A stretch of 64,000 nt of DNA from Akebia trifoliata (GCA_017979445.1 CM030715.1:33291756-33355755); one strand, 5' to 3'. Counted from the first letter of the stretch, positions 45,993 to 60,209 are shown. The notes: generated by a model from the letters alone, not told the origin. Numbers and translations are program-made.

Positions 45993-48828
45993 TCACAATT
46001 TTGCTATGGGCATGCAATAGAAGGTAGCACGAGCGATGTAAACCACCTTCCTAGTTCCCTTGACCTTGAACTCGACAGAGGTTACAGTCACATTTCTTCC
46101 GTGCCTCACTATGCATCCTTCAACTTCCAGTTCAACCTGTGAGACCAAAGAAGATGCAATGGAATTATAACATGCATCATTCACTATACCATCTACAGGA
46201 CATTTCTAGGTTGCGCAATATGCGAAGAATTTGGCAACCACATAGATTACATTGCAAATCCAATGTTTTCTTATCTTTGGATTGTACAATAGTCCAAATT
46301 CCAATTAAACTTCCGACAAGCTGTAGAAGAATTATTGAGAATTATGCTTATTCAAATCTATAAAAAAGCGGATCTTATGTTTGTTAATCTATTCATCATG
46401 GAATAATTTTGTGATGGTAGTTGGAGTTGGCAGCTCTCCTAGGGTTTTCTCAGCTAGGATCCCTAGAGAAGGGATCAAATTAATAAGCCCATACGAACAG
46501 CTTGATGACTGCCTTCTTTCAACACTTTGAGCAAAATATGGAAAAAGAAAGGAAAACTTATAGACTGACCCCATTGTCTCCACTGTCGGAACTACGAGGT
46601 CACTCCAAGGACACCTTTGGCTTTCAGGGGTCACGATTCATTTATATATTCAATATGGAACAATTTTGCTATTAAGTTTATTGGCAAACTTTGAGCCTTG
46701 ATTCCTTTGTCCAGCCTTTCCAGAGTCTATCCCATTCATTGACAAAAATAAAATAAAATAAATAACCACAGAAACATATGCTACACCTCTAGACTCTAGA
46801 GCGGAAACTCACATGGAAAACTGTAACCCTCATATAGAGAAGCCTATTGTTTGTTGGAAATGATCCTAAATGTACTGAAATGGTAGATGGTGCACCTTAA
46901 AATTTTCAATGGGTTTATAAAAAAAATGGATATCACTTTGAACCCCACTATTAGATGTATTGTCTCGAGAGGCATTTATGATTCTGTCCGGAAGTTCTTG
47001 AGAAGAGCACCCATACAGCCAACAAACAACAGAGGGCGAAGGAGAATTCAGACAACATATGCAACCAAAGGGCAATGTCAACTCAATTATTTTCAATCCT
47101 AAAAGTATGAATTCTATTCCCTCTTCTCATATTCTGATCAAAGAGTCATAATAGAGTTCTGACTCAACATCCATCACCAATGAGACTGTAAAAGATTTTT
47201 TTTTCTTTAGCAGGTCAGAAATGTTCTCTCCTATATCCCATACCACCCCCACCACAAGTTGTGCATAATCTTCAATTCTACAAGGGTTACCTTCTACAGT
47301 ACTACACATCTCCAATAGTACAATCTAATATAAATGTCCATTTAACTTTTCCTTTGACATCCTTAACAGTAAGTCTAATTTGATAAAATATATAATCAAC
47401 CATCAGAATGCCACACTAATCAGGGAAATCATGATCATGCAAGCGAGAAAAAATGAGAGAGATTAAAGTCAAGATTTGTCACACTAATTAGTGTTTAATG
47501 AGAAAAGAGAAGCTCTTAGGAGTCCAATGGCATTTTGACAAAGATCCTAACTTCATTAGAAGATCAAAATTATATAGCAGCCAAACAAACCACAATTATA
47601 ATATAAAAGATTGCCCACAAAACCAACTAAACACAACCACTTTAAAAACTCTCTGGACTAAGATGAATTTTTATCTTTTGCAAAAATTTGAAAACATCCC
47701 TAGTACCCAAAACTCGCTAAGAACAATAGAAACCTAAATTTTTTCGATGGGTTGAAATAGTGACTCCCTATCTTTACCAAGCATGCATTCATTTTGCACA
47801 CCATATCCATGAAGAACCACTATAACACAGCCATCATGTCCCGACATCCTATGACTCAAATATAAACATGCTTTTAATAAATTCAGCCAAATATTAATCA
47901 TTATCAGTCTATCTAGATATTAATTTTGCGTAGAAAAATGTGTGATAGAGATGTTATACCCAAGATCCACCTTTTAAAAAAAATCATTATTTAGTACATC
48001 TTGTCGTGTGTGTATATATATATATTTGATAATTGGGTATCCCTGTAGACAATGGATCGGGTCTGTATCTGGGCTTTGCCCAATCCATAGACCATGATCT
48101 TGTCCAAGGACTAGTCTGGGGGCATGTGCAACACCCGTACATCACATACACCAAGTAAGTTTGCCATATTATTTATACTACAAATTGACACAATTTGAAG
48201 CTAGAGAATCACATAGTAAGTGAAGTTTGAGGATCAATTTTTATTATTATTTTTCAGATTGTAATATTAAAATTATGCCAAGGAGAACTTAATTTATACC
48301 AAATAACAAGTAAGAACTAAAATCAATAAAACTATTGTACTCACATTTACAAGTGCAGCAGAGAGATAAGACATGGCACATTCCCCCAAAAACAACTCCT
48401 GTTCATCTCCAATCACAGTTCTCACACACGCCATCGCCACCAATTCTGCAATTGCCGCCACTGCGCCTCCATGCAACGAACCGTAAACGTTCTTCAAACA
48501 ATTGAAGAAAACCAAAACGTGAACAACAACAGAAATCAAAATTTCACATTAGAATTATTGAGAAAAAGTGAATATATCATACAATTACAGGTGGCTTCAC
48601 TGTGAGAAAACAGATGATTCTGCCGCGTTGGATCCGATGAGCCTTGAGAAGGCCACGAATCAGATCGGAGTAAGAATCCTTTTTCGCATAACCTTCTGGA
48701 AGTTTCGTTCCAGCACTCTGAAATAACCTCTTGGTTACCAAGAACGATGGAGGTTGATCATCATTTTCTGATTCTGTAATGGTGTTTGAAGGAGAGGAGA
48801 CAATTTTGGGGGTCGAGGGTTCGCCCAT
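45993..48828 (-). CDS. Hotdog-fold acyl-CoA thioesterase-like protein (ACOT13/PaaI type)
   Basis: Three minus-strand exons join in phase: 48828-48583, 48491-48345 and 46136-45993. They give 178 residues. The N-terminal part is variable. The hotdog core begins with GRIICFLTVKPPVI, then NVYGSLHGGAVAAIAELVAM, where HGG (89-91) caps the central helix as in ACOT13-like thioesterases. The C-terminal strands read VEGCIVRHGRNVTVTSVEFK and YIARATFYCMPIAKL. The enzyme family hydrolyses acyl-CoA thioesters; the plant substrate is not evident. No targeting signal is obvious. The donor of exon 1 has an alternative GT six bases upstream (48589), which would remove two residues in frame. The second intron is 2.2 kb. 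Confidence 0.85.
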
Positions 48829-49127
48829 CTCTAAAGCGGTAATCGATCGATTTGAAACAATCTTTGGTTTGGTACTTTGGTAGCCTTAATTACTCTTTAA
48901 AAAAAAAACCAATTTTTTTTTCGAGGGGATTTATGTCACAATCAAAGCCTCTTGGGTTAGAATGTGAAATAGTTGGTATTATAAAATCTTAAATTATACC
49001 AAAACCATATAATTTCTAAATGATGATTTTTATTGAAATTTAATATAGATCCTTAAGAGTCTATGAAATGGGCCTTTATTTTATCTAATAATACCCACAC
49101 ACAAACCAAAACAAAAAAAGTTAGGGA

Positions 49128-52100
49128 TCACCAAATGATTCTCTTGCAGAGTTTATAGCCAGACAAGAGAGCAGAAGCTGCAATAACAACGAAAGCAGCA
49201 AAGGACATGGTGAGTGAGATAATGGAAGCCTTCCAAAGTGATGTATATTGCTCGATCCCAATACGTTGGATGGCGATCACAGAGACTGAAGATGATGAGA
49301 TGAGGAGGTAGCACACCAACTGTTTAACAAAACAATGTCAAATTTTAGAAACATAAAGTTGTTTTAAATCTCTACTTATAGCTAATTCAAGTCATTTATA
49401 AATTCAATGATCGAGTCCATGATTGGACCGAAAACTTGTCAAATTGGTCACATCGAGATGGTTTATAGGAAAAAATACTTTGAAACAGGCAGTCGGCTTT
49501 AATATTTTGAAGAAACTCTTTCCATTGGATTACATGTGATATTTTCAAGGTGGTACTCAAATTTTGGCAGAAATGAGGCTGTGAGATAAATTCAAAACAC
49601 TACATGTCTTGTAATGAGGGGGGTTTCTTCAAATTTGAAGTGGGCTGCGTGCTTCAAAGTTGGACTCGATTTTATATTGGGTTGGTGCTAATTAAGTTGT
49701 AAACCCAATTGAATTTTTTTTTTTTTCGGGGGTGGAAATAAAAGAACATCTCCAGCTCTAATTCATAATAATACTTGAATTCAAATTTAAGGAAAAAAAG
49801 ATTTAAAAAAAGACCCACTCCTTTTATGTGAGAGAAATGACAAGAAAATGAAAAAGAAAAAAAAAGTTAATTTCTCTCTAATTCTCTTGTTTGGATTTTT
49901 AAGTGAGGAGGGAAAATAAAAATAATGGAGAGAAAAATGAATCAATTTTTGTTCTTTTTTTTTTTTATTCCCTAAATCGGAGAGAAATGAAGAGGAAAAA
50001 AAATGCTAATGACTAATAAGAGCATTAAAAATTATAACTCTACCCTTTTTCTATCCAAACTAGTTTTTCTATTGTTAAATCAAATAAGATGGAAAAAAAC
50101 TAGATTTCTTCTTTGTTTCTTTTATTTTCTTTTAATGAGTTTCTTTTCTCGTTATTTGTCTCAAATTTGAGTCATTAAACATTCTAATATGTCATTTTGA
50201 AATGCCTCTTAATCTTCACATATACATCCAATATAAATAAATCTAAAACTTTTCTATAATTTTTAACTTTCAAAACTTTTTTACCATAGTTTGCATACTT
50301 GCACAACCGAACCAAACAAAGAGTTGTGCTGGGGTGACACAGTATTTACTGTGATTCTCACAATTCTGACATGGACATGCATACATAACCCTAGATGGTT
50401 TTTACATGTATTGCAAGGAAACACATCTATGGTTATGTGCACATCCCACGTCAGACTTGTGGGAATGGCAGTAAATACTTTTTGTCATTTCAGAATTTTC
50501 CCCAAACTAACAAAAGGATTTAGCATATCTAAGCAAACCCTCTATTTATCGGGGATTCTTTCTAGAGTGATGAATCATGAACCCTGGTTCAAATTGATTG
50601 TACTCGCTAATGTTATTAAAAGTAGGTGTTTTACACACACACCCCACACAATTGAAACAAAAAATCCTATTTCAATGAGGAAATTCTCTTCTCCATCCCA
50701 CTGGTTTGGGTTCAAGCCCCAAGTAACCCATTCTCAGATGAAAAACATATAAAATAAAGGGCATTTTAAGTTTAATTTATACCATTATATTTTGCATTTA
50801 TTTGAAATTAAATTAAAGGCATAAAAGTAAGAGTCGTGATAATATGACGCCCCCTAAACAAAAGCCCCTTACGCCCCAATCACAAAACCGTAGATCATTT
50901 ACCTCAAGATAAACAAAACCATAAATCTTTTTCTTGTGTATTCCAAAGCAAATGATCTACGGTTTTGTGATGGGGGAGTAGGGGGTGTTTGTCAGAGGAG
51001 AGCGACATATTATCACTGTTCTAAAAGTAAGTTTAAAAATGAAATTACAAATTACAATATGCATGTTTTTTTAATACCATTTCCAAGTATTAATGTTAAA
51101 GATTTAAAAAACAAGTGGGAGAAGAAATTTTGTTACAAGTACATATTTGAGACTAAGGGTTGTTTAGCTCAAATTACCATCTCAGCAATCCAACACCACA
51201 GCCCCCTAAGTTGCTTCGAAAAACTCAGTTCCAAATAAATAATTTTAAAAAACAATTTTCTTTTAACTTGATCCAAAGGTTTTGAAAATGGACGGCTACC
51301 GAATTTTCATGTAACTCCCAAACTTAAAATTGAAATTTACCGGTAAAAAATAAATTTTTTTGGGATCCTTTTTCAAAGTAAATAGAATTTTCTCTTCTAC
51401 AACCCAAGCATCAGATCATGTTTTTGGATGCCACAAATTGAGCCCAAGGACCCTTTTTAAGGTTGGTCAAACTCCTTTAAAAACAAAAAAGTTGTATTTA
51501 AACTGTTTCAGCTTTTATTCTTTCAAATAACCTGACTGACTATTTGAAATCCAGTGTCATAAAACACCGATTCAAAATATGGAGAGGGGTACAACATGAC
51601 TGTACATCTAGTATACCAGACCAGTAAATACAAGGGAGAAACAGGACAATGGGGCAAATCATTGAAAGGTTGGTCCCACTTGGTACCTGCAATTGACCCA
51701 ATCAGATGGTCCTAATCATCAGTTTTATCAACTTTGCATGCACGTCATGTGTACCAGACAGATGTATGTGTACCTCAGAATTTCACAATAAGTGATGGTT
51801 CCCAAGTAAAAATCCTGAAGAGCATCTTTTACCTGATCAACAATTAAGCTTAGGTAGTCTGAGATCTTGTCTGAGATGATGAGTCCTCTGTATGTAATGT
51901 CACATATACCTTTGAACAGTTGGTAGGCTGAGTAAAGAGAAGCCAAAATAGCTACAATGAAACAGTACCTGTTTCAAAACATAAAAGTCAAAAAAAAAAA
52001 AAAAAAAAATTCTTTTTGATACAGAAGAGAGTTTTCTTGTTGCGAGCAGTAATATAATTAACAAATTAGATGGGAAAAGTGCTCATAAACAGCTATAAAA

Positions 52101-53146
52101 TAATCCGGTGAAACCTTAATTTTCATCAAATTTATGTCATAAAGAAATGAAGTGATTGCCATTTGTACTTGAAAGCAATTGGGGCTATGAGGGTGGATGT
52201 GTTGTGTAAATGTCTTGTATTATATTGCGCAGAGTTGCGGGGGTGCAGGGGGCAGTTCCCCCACTGACTAGTCAGCCTGGCAATCATGTAATATTTTCTT
52301 AAAGGATTTTCTATTTTGGGGGATTTCTGTTTTAAGTAGTTTTACCTGTGTTGGTAACTCTTAATTTTATAAATAAAGATCTCTAGGGTTTTAAGAATTA
52401 TGAGAGAATAGTGATTGTTCTTGTTCTATTCCATCGACATAGGCACACTGCCAAACAACGTAAATCCTTGTGTGTTTGTTTGTCTTTTTTTCACAGGTAG
52501 GTGCGGTTTGGTTCATCAAAATTGATGGATCATCTATTGTGCATATTCTACATGACTCAAGACTCACATCCATAATGATTTTCTCCATTGAATTCTTCAC
52601 CAGAATAATCTTATATTTAAAATGACAAAAGAGGCTCATCAAGAAAACATTAATTCTTGATGGATCTCAAAATTAATGAATTGGGCTAAAAGACCTGAAG
52701 GAAGTCTTTCAAGTTATATTACGTTTAAAAAATTTCATCTAAAGAGAAATTGTAAAATTTCATCTAATTTTTAGAATTAATAATATAAAAAAATCGAAAC
52801 TTTTCAAGGATCGATCAAGATAATTTTGAATCAAACTTCATTAGATGATATTAATTGCCATGAACTTGAAACGAAATCAACATGAAAATTTTCACCTTAA
52901 TTCATGATAGTCAATGAAGCTTGATGGCTGTTTACTTTTCTTTCGAGGTGAAGGAACAGCGAGAGAGAGTACAGAGATGAACGAGAAAAGAAGTGCAAAG
53001 GAACGTAACAAGAGATTAACGGTGTGGAGATTGGGTCTAGAGCTATAACCGGTCGAGGCAACAGAGAATGTCAATGATGAAGATGATGGCAAAGGCGGCT
53101 GGGCCGGAGAGTAGAGGATAGGAGATACACCAGACATTGCTCTCAT
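49128..53146 (-). CDS. CASP-like membrane protein (CASPL, group 4-like)
   Basis: Three minus-strand exons join in phase: 53146-52896, 51968-51833 and 49319-49128. They give 192 residues. The first ATG is 53146; an upstream in-frame GTG should not be used. A Pro/Ser-rich N-terminus is followed by four hydrophobic segments: TM1 VNLLLRSFALLFSFISVLSL with the conserved Arg, TM2 CFIVAILASLYSAYQLF, TM3 QLVCYLLISSSSVSVIAI preceded by the conserved Asp (IVDQ), and TM4 FAAFVVIAASALLSGYKL. This is the CASP/CASPL (DUF588, MARVEL-related) topology. Casparian-strip proteins scaffold plasma-membrane domains; group 4 roles are poorly known. A probable LTR fragment lies in the first intron. Confidence 0.88.
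50325..50490. mobile_element. Fold-back element family D, copy 2, in CASPL intron 2
   Basis: It is a near copy of 3339-3500: GTGCTGGGGTGACACAGTAT at the left, arms mirrored around the centre, and AGTAAATACTTTTTGTCATT at the right. The 153-residue ORF over this region is not a gene. Confidence 0.7.
50836..51016. mobile_element. Fold-back MITE (GTGATAATATGACGCC ends), in CASPL intron 2
   Basis: The left end GTGATAATATGACGCC and right end AGCGACATATTATCAC are inverted. Inner arms (CACAAAACCGTAGATCATTT and AAATGATCTACGGTTTTGTG) match over about 20 bp perfectly. A partial relative starts at 13616. Confidence 0.7.
52195..52500. repeat. Probable solo LTR or LTR fragment, in CASPL intron 1
   Basis: The stretch has a TATAAATAAAGATCTCTAGG promoter-like motif, then ACGTAAATCCTTGTGTGTTT and a T-rich run, as in the U3-R-U5 ends of plant Copia LTRs (family knowledge). 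I cannot place exact TG..CA ends or find a partner LTR in the window. Confidence 0.4.
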
Positions 53147-53149
53147 CAC

Positions 53150-55770
53150 TCTTGTCTTCTTTCATGCTAGTCTCATCTAATCAAATATTTTTCTTCAACT
53201 ACTACTACTACTTCAAAGGAAAGTTCCTTGTGCCCCTTGTTCGATATAATAATATAGTCAGAAATATCCATGAACTTTCACTGAAAGTGATGTGTTGAAC
53301 AAACCAATTCGACATTAATTTGGCATCTAGATTTTAGAACTATAAAGTCTCAGGGCATGTTTAGTAACACTTCCGGAGTCTGAAGTCTAATTTCTATTCG
53401 ATTTTAGAAAGGTTATGTTTGGTAACATTTTTGAAATTTAATTTTTATTTTCTGAAATCTGATTTTGAATTAGTTGTTTGCTTGTCATTTTTAAAAATTT
53501 TGAGTTATAAACATAATTTTAAAACATAATGGTCACTTTGACAATATTACCATTTTGTAATTCTAATAAATTATTAATCGAAAAATATAACATGTTATGT
53601 ATAATGAAATCATCCGCATATTAAATTTCAATTTCTAATTAATTAAATAATTCAAAAGTATTATTTTCAAATTAAATTTATACTTGAGAAATTATATTCC
53701 AAAAAGGTAATACTTAAATAATAAACAATCCTGCATTTTCTAGTTGATTTGCAATTTGATTACGTAAATGATCATATCAGTTTATACTTACGGTGAGAAT
53801 ATTTCATTATAAAATTATAAATTTTCTGATGGTTTGGAGTCTACTAAAGGATTACTGACTTCGTTGACATCTACTTCATATTGTCAAAACTCAAGATGAT
53901 GAATAGGTTTGCTATATGGAATTCATCCATGTCATATATTACAAATCTTAAAGTTAATAATTTTTGGCAAGTTAACATAGATGCACCTCATAGAAAAGGT
54001 AAGTATAGATGATTACTTATGGGTACGAAAATTTACATTTTTGTATGAGAAAATTTCATTGAAGTAATAAATAAAGGAGGTTAAATTGAACAATCAGGAA
54101 CAAACAAAAATTCAAACACCCAAAAATACACCAATAACTAAGCCCTTGAAATGCTACACACCCTACCACGTCCCTCAAAAGTCATCAAAAGATAACTTCA
54201 AAACTTCTTTAAAAAAATTCATCAAAAAAGAGAAAACTCATAAGATTCTAACTATCCTACTAAATCACTTGTATTCAAAATGGTTTTTGATGTACAAAAC
54301 ACTATCCAATTGAATTGAAATGTGAACTACCTAATCACCTCTTCATTATCTATGGAATATATAATTCTGAAGCTATTCCTAAAATAGACACTAGTATTCT
54401 GTGATTTTAAAAATCATCAAAAACCAAGATGACTATCATAATAATCTCAATCATTTTTTCTTGAAACACCAAAATTAGCAAAACCTAAATCTCATGCACT
54501 CAAAAAATCCTAGAAAATTTTAAATTATAAGCATATGATTGAAATTACATGCATGAAACATATGATATTAGAAGAAAAAAAAATGTCCCTTAATGGATGA
54601 AAATAGTAGATCAACGATAGAGAGAAATTTTACTAGGTTAATTTCGAAATGAAAAATATAGGATTTTCAAACATGAAATGAGAGAAACCTTGACAGTACT
54701 ATTGTAGAGGAAGGAGAGATACAAAAAATTAAAAATAAGGCCTTTAAAAACGAATAGTAATAAAAATCGGTATTTTGAGGAGGGTATTTTAAAAATAAAA
54801 AAGAAATTCAAGATTTAAAAGTTTCATCCAGCGTGCGATAAAGCTTTTGAAGTCGAAATTTTAAAGGTGGAACCACTTCCATTCAGCCTTTAAAAGTGTT
54901 ACCAAACACACACACTCACTCAATATTATATATAAAAATAAAAAATTTAAATTTAAACCTTTAAAAAGCATTTATATATACATTAAAAGGAAAAATATAG
55001 TTTTAAAACAAAATTAGGAGAGACCATCAATTTCAATCACAATTACTTTTCACTTTCTTGTTTTTGTTTGTTTGATTTTTAGAACTCAATTGTTCCATAT
55101 ATAAAGTTGGTAGGCCATGGAGTCATGCTGGAGTAACATTAAAATTGACATCGTTTGGGACATTTGTGTGCACAGAACCATCGATGCTTCTCACTCATAT
55201 CTTGATGAAAAGCGTCTATCGTTCTATAGATACATCCACATCAGGAATGTCCCAAATGATGTCAATTTCAATGTTACGTAGACTTTTCCAAAAACAAAAT
55301 GTTAACAATCAAATTTAAACTTCCCCACCCACATGTTTTTGTTTATCCACATCACATTCTTATGACACTGAAAGGGAATTCAAAGAATAATAAATTCCTT
55401 CAAAATAAGATCACGCATTCCTCAAAAAACTAAACCCCAACCTTTGATTGCACCTAAGGAAATGTCGACAGTAGTGTTGTATATTTGTTTTGGGTACGAA
55501 AATATTTACCAGCTCAAAGGAAAGAAAAATGACCAAATCATATTCATGCACCTGAAAGTCATATTTCAGGGGTTATCAATTTGAGGGTGATTTTACCACC
55601 TTACAAAGTGAGGGAGAAGAAGAACAACAATAATTATTTGCAATGGAGCAGTAAAGTCGGTCCAATGTCCCTAACAGTAAAAAAAGAAAAACATTATTGA
55701 GTTTAATTAATAGGGGGTGCACGAGCGAACAGGAGGACATCTGTAGACGAATTGATTGGAATGTCTCTAC
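53150..55770. other. Intergenic AT-rich stretch
   Basis: Only short low-complexity ORFs occur. The stretch 53350-53460 and its weak mirror near 54850-54905 (..GTTACCAAACACAC..) suggest a decayed inverted-repeat element about 1.5 kb long. A hairpin element lies at 55135-55275. Confidence 0.4.
55135..55275. repeat. Fold-back element
   Basis: AACATTAAAATTGACATCGT.. (55135-55164) is mirrored by the segment 55246-55275 ending ..GATGTCAATTTCAATGTT. It follows the same architectural plan as family D but is not a close copy. Confidence 0.65.
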
Positions 55771-55773
55771 TAG

Positions 55774-58700
55774 TTACTCGGGCTTTGTTTGGTACCCCCA
55801 GGGGTTGTTGCTTGCCCAGTTCCATTGGTCTCTGCACATCTCCTCTATGCCATACTTTGCCCTGAAAATGGCATGTAGTTGCCAGTAAGAACCAACAAAC
55901 AAAATACAAGAACGGATGAGGTATATATGATTTTCCAACATTTTTCTATCCATGAATATGCCACAAAATGTCTGGTTGGGAGTGGGACCGGAAAATTGGT
56001 GAGAGATCACCAGGTAGAAAAATCAACCCAATGATCCCACCATTCATCTAGATTGTTAAAAGGAATAGTGTACATAGCCAAACTCATCTCAGGTGTTTGT
56101 AATCATCCATGGATTGATTTTTTAAACTAGGAGATCATCATCGTCGTCACCTACAATTTATTGCAATTACTCAGACCAGAAACATGACTCCTAGTTCACC
56201 ATCTATAGATCTTCAGTTAAGGAATGTTTCCGATCTTTTCTTCCTACCTCAATTCATATTATTTTTTGTGTTCCTCCTTCCTCGCTTTGCACGATAGTGC
56301 TCATTATCAGTGTTCTTATTTTTTTCGATAATTAATAAGAAAAGCAACCCTTTATATATATATACATATACATACATTTCCCTTTATTTTAACAAGAGAT
56401 TTGTCCCTAGAATTAAGGGGATTAAAGTTGCACCTAATATATTTTGTCTTAGTCCTAGTTAATCATAAAACCTACAGTTTCTAATGTATCCCCATCGTTC
56501 TAGTTTTAAATTTACTTCTTCTAGTGCAAAAAGGTATGGTTAGCAGTTCAAAGTTCCTTCGCCTTGCTACAAATTGTCTAATGCCAGTTACAATTCCAAC
56601 ATATATGTCTTAAACTGTTCTAAGCACCTGTGCTTATAACTTTTACGTATATTATGATCAGACAGGTAGAAACCCCAACAAAATATTCTAGAACTACAGT
56701 AAATGTACTGAAGGAAAAAATAAATTTTGTAGTTTGCTAACTTACTTCCAACCAAGTTCTTTTTCAGCCTTCTCAGTGGAGGCATAAACAGCAGTGGCAT
56801 CTCCAGGTCTTCTTGGACATAGCTTGACCGGAATTTTCTATTAATTGTTAACAAAAAAATCCATTAATGGGAACCCATGTATACTAGATGAATTATTTGA
56901 AAAAATAAACAAAAGTTATAGTTGGAACACCAAGACAATACTCACTTTCCCAGAAGCCTTCTCAAATGCAGAAACCATTTCAAGCACAGATGTGCCACGC
57001 CCAGTCCCCAAATTGTAGGCCCTACAACCTAAGATGGGCCTTAAAACTCAATTACAACTAATACAGTCGAATGTATGGATGTATGTATAGGGAAACAGAA
57101 AAAGGAATCACCTATATTGTCTGTTGCAAAAAGCTTCCGAAGAGCGGCTATGTGACCATCTGCCAAGTCCATAACATGGATGTAGTCTCGAATCTGTTCA
57201 TTGTCAGATCAAATTGACGTTATTAATATAATATTTCATCTACTGTTATTGATATTTGGTGATAATGTCTGAGTTCTAGTAACAGAAGCATAAATTAAAC
57301 CACAAGGACTTTTGTTCAGAGTTTCCACAATGAGCAAGAGTTCTCACATTTTCACAAGGCACAAACAAACAAGATCAACTAAGATTTCATGCAATAGGCA
57401 TCACACAATTCAAAATCCATACACATAACACGTGATAGCAATGTTGACCAAGTCAAACTGGTTTTGGGGTGTAAATTTCAAGAAATTTAAACACATGATT
57501 GTCTCATTCAACATGAAATCTCGGATCATTCATATGCCGACCAGTATCTTTTCAGGCCAGAAAATAAAGAAATGTTCAATAAATCAAGAAAAAGGTAACA
57601 AAGCTTTACATACCGCACTACCATCTTTTGTTGGATAATCATGACCGTATACATTCAGCTCAGGCAATCTGCCAACAGCTACTTGTTGGATGTAAGGCAT
57701 GAGATTATTTGGAATGCCCTTAGGATCCTCACCTAGTTTACCACTCTCATGAGCTCCAACGGGATTGAAATACCTTAGTAATATTATTCTCCAATCCTGT
57801 TCAGCCTTTTGAATATCTCGAGCGATTTCTTCAAGAAAAAGCTAATAAGCCAAAGAAAAAGAGCAGAGGTAAGGAAGGATTAGAAATTATAACTATTTAG
57901 AAGAATAAAGATGCATATTCCAAAGGGGTTCATCAATACCTATATGCTTACTATAATCTCAATTAAGAGAAACAATTTTTGCAGGCATCACCAATTGATA
58001 ATAAAGACATACCTTAGTCCGCCCATATGGATTCATCGCCACTAAGTTGAAGTCCTCAATACAAGGGATTTTTTCAGGTTGGCCATAAACGGTTGCAGAT
58101 GATGAAAAAACCATCTACTTTTTACAGAATCATGCGGCTCACATCAGTAGACAGAACGAAGAAGACAGATTACAAACACAACACAATAGACTAAATACAC
58201 TGAATATATCCTATAACAAGGTTTTGAAAAGTGCTGATTGAGTTTGATAATAAGGAGATCGAAGATAAGAGATTATTGAGTGGCAAAATATCATCGGTAT
58301 ATGAGATTTTTTTCCTTCTTCATACATTGTAAATAGAAAGTATCACAGGCTACAACTTAACGTCAAACTTGTTTTATATGAAAATCAAATTAATAAGACA
58401 AGCAAACAGAGAGATTATCATAAACCCAAGTTGTAAAACATTTAAAAAAGTAGAGAAATTAAGCTATAAGAAAAAATGATAAATAAATAAATAAAAACTC
58501 AATCATTTTTTTTCTTTTTGGTGAAATTATATCTGTTTTTAATGCGGTTGATATAATTTTTTTCCTTTGGTGCCTAAAGCTCCTTAAATGGAGAATTACT
58601 TGGCAAACCATAACATGAAGTCCATTTGTATTTTTCTGTTTAATCCATAAACCATAATAGCAATAAGCACCAATAAATTTCTTTTTATGCATTCTTTTAT

Positions 58701-59479
58701 AGTCCAAATAACTCTCAAGCATGACATTGCTGCAATAGCAAGTGGTTTGAGGCCCATTTCAACAAGAAAGAAAGGCTTAATATTTGGTGGATCAGTAAAT
58801 AATTTTAACCAATGTAGAAAATTTAGAGGAAGACTAGTTACAACCGAATAATTCGCATTAAGAAACCACGATGAAGCAAATTTACGATACGCACCTTCTT
58901 GCAACCATATTTCGCCATGACCTCATACAAATTTATTGTGCCAATCAAATTGTTATCGAAGTATCGACGAGGTTTTGCGACACTCTCTCCAACAGCCTTT
59001 AGACCAGCAAAATGGATCACAGCATCAAATCTGTCTCATTTATTAGCACCACCAAATAATCATGATTCCTAAACCACTCAAAACCAAAAACAACTCGAAA
59101 TTAATAACTAAAAAGATAACCAAACTACTTCACATACTTTGTTTGAGAAAAAAGCTTCTCTAAATCCTCCTTGTTCCTAAGATCACCCTGAAATCAAATG
59201 CAGAGATGACATGAAACACTAAAAGATCTGGAACTTATTATTATTAAAAAAAACTAATATTTGATTCTCACATAAAATTCATACCAGATGGAATTGTAGT
59301 TTCTTGGACAAATCGGGACCAACTAAACCTCTTGCCCTCTCAATGGCCTCTTCGACAGAATTATCAAGATTATCAATGATTGAAACCCTAAAACCTTCAT
59401 TGAGAAGCTGAACAACAGTATGAGTACCGATAAATCCAGCCCCGCCAGTGACAAGTATGATCTGATCTTGGGACGCCAT
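55774..59479 (-). CDS. UGE: UDP-glucose 4-epimerase
   Basis: Nine minus-strand exons join in phase: 59479-59285, 59187-59138, 59030-58895, 58114-58013, 57841-57614, 57193-57112, 57028-56946, 56837-56746 and 55861-55774. They give 351 residues, the same as Arabidopsis UGE1. It is a cytosolic short-chain dehydrogenase/reductase that interconverts UDP-glucose and UDP-galactose using tightly bound NAD+. The Rossmann motif TGGAGFIG (11-18), the catalytic SSSAT (131-135) and YxxxK (Tyr157, Lys161) are present, with [22 protein letters not shown] and [13 protein letters not shown]. The C-terminus [10 protein letters not shown] is typical. No signal or transit peptide is seen. A TATATATATATA run on the minus strand near 59710-59698 could serve as TATA region. 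The nucleotide-sugar product feeds cell-wall galactan and glycoprotein synthesis. Confidence 0.97.
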
Positions 59480-59937
59480 TGAAGAAGAACAGAGAAATCA
59501 AGATCCACAAAGTAAAAGAGAAAATGAGGGTTTCTTTGATAGAATGAAAGAGAGAGAAGAGTATTTATTGGATTTGGCAAATTGAGCAAATCAAGGATTT
59601 GTTAGACGGCATGGGAATCGGGAAGTGGATAAGAATGAAATTATTTAGTAAGTTGGAGATTGGAGTTGGGGCTTTTCTTACGTTCATCACAAAGAAATAT
59701 ATATATATATAGAAACAGCGAAAAGCAAGTCAACAAAACAACGAAAAATAAGTCGAGATCAAGAATTCAATTGTCGTCTTTTAACTATGAATAACTAAAC
59801 ACTATTCGCGCTCTTTTAATCATTTAATCCACCTAGAAATTTTATTTTGGATAAAGGCATACTGCGCTTTTAAGCGTATGACACGTGATCTTGACGGTGG
59901 ATCACTGATAAAATGACCAAAATACTCACAAAAATCT

Positions 59938-60209
59938 TGCTGTCAACCTCAAGATTTGTATATCACATTACACACCTAGACGTAGAAGTGAGTGTGAATC
60001 GTAGATGCTTTTCCTCGAGATACAAGAGAAGAAGCATTTATGATTCCTATCAACCAATCACCCTAAAACAAATCTCAAATTCTAGGGTAAAATTTTCCAT
60101 TTACTTAGCAATGGTTATTTATTTTTATTTTTAAAAATATATATATATTTTTTATAAACTTTCACATCAGAAAAGTGTGATATGAGGTACGATCTTAAAG
60201 TCAGCACCG
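59938..60209. mobile_element. MITE related to 761-916
   Basis: TCAACCTCAAGATTTGTATA at the left and GTGTGATATGAGGTACGATC.. at the right are inverted, with inner arms around GTGAATCGTAGATGC / GCATTTATGATTCC. The right half carries an extra AT-rich insertion. Confidence 0.55.

Noticed and set aside
50291..50752. 153-residue ORF
   Set aside because: It runs through a fold-back element and shares its reading with 3316-3546, another copy of the same element. Composition is not protein-like, and it lies in a CASPL intron.
53147..53149. GTG as start codon of the CASP-like protein
   Set aside because: The ATG directly following (53146) is a normal plant start. Non-AUG initiation is not needed.
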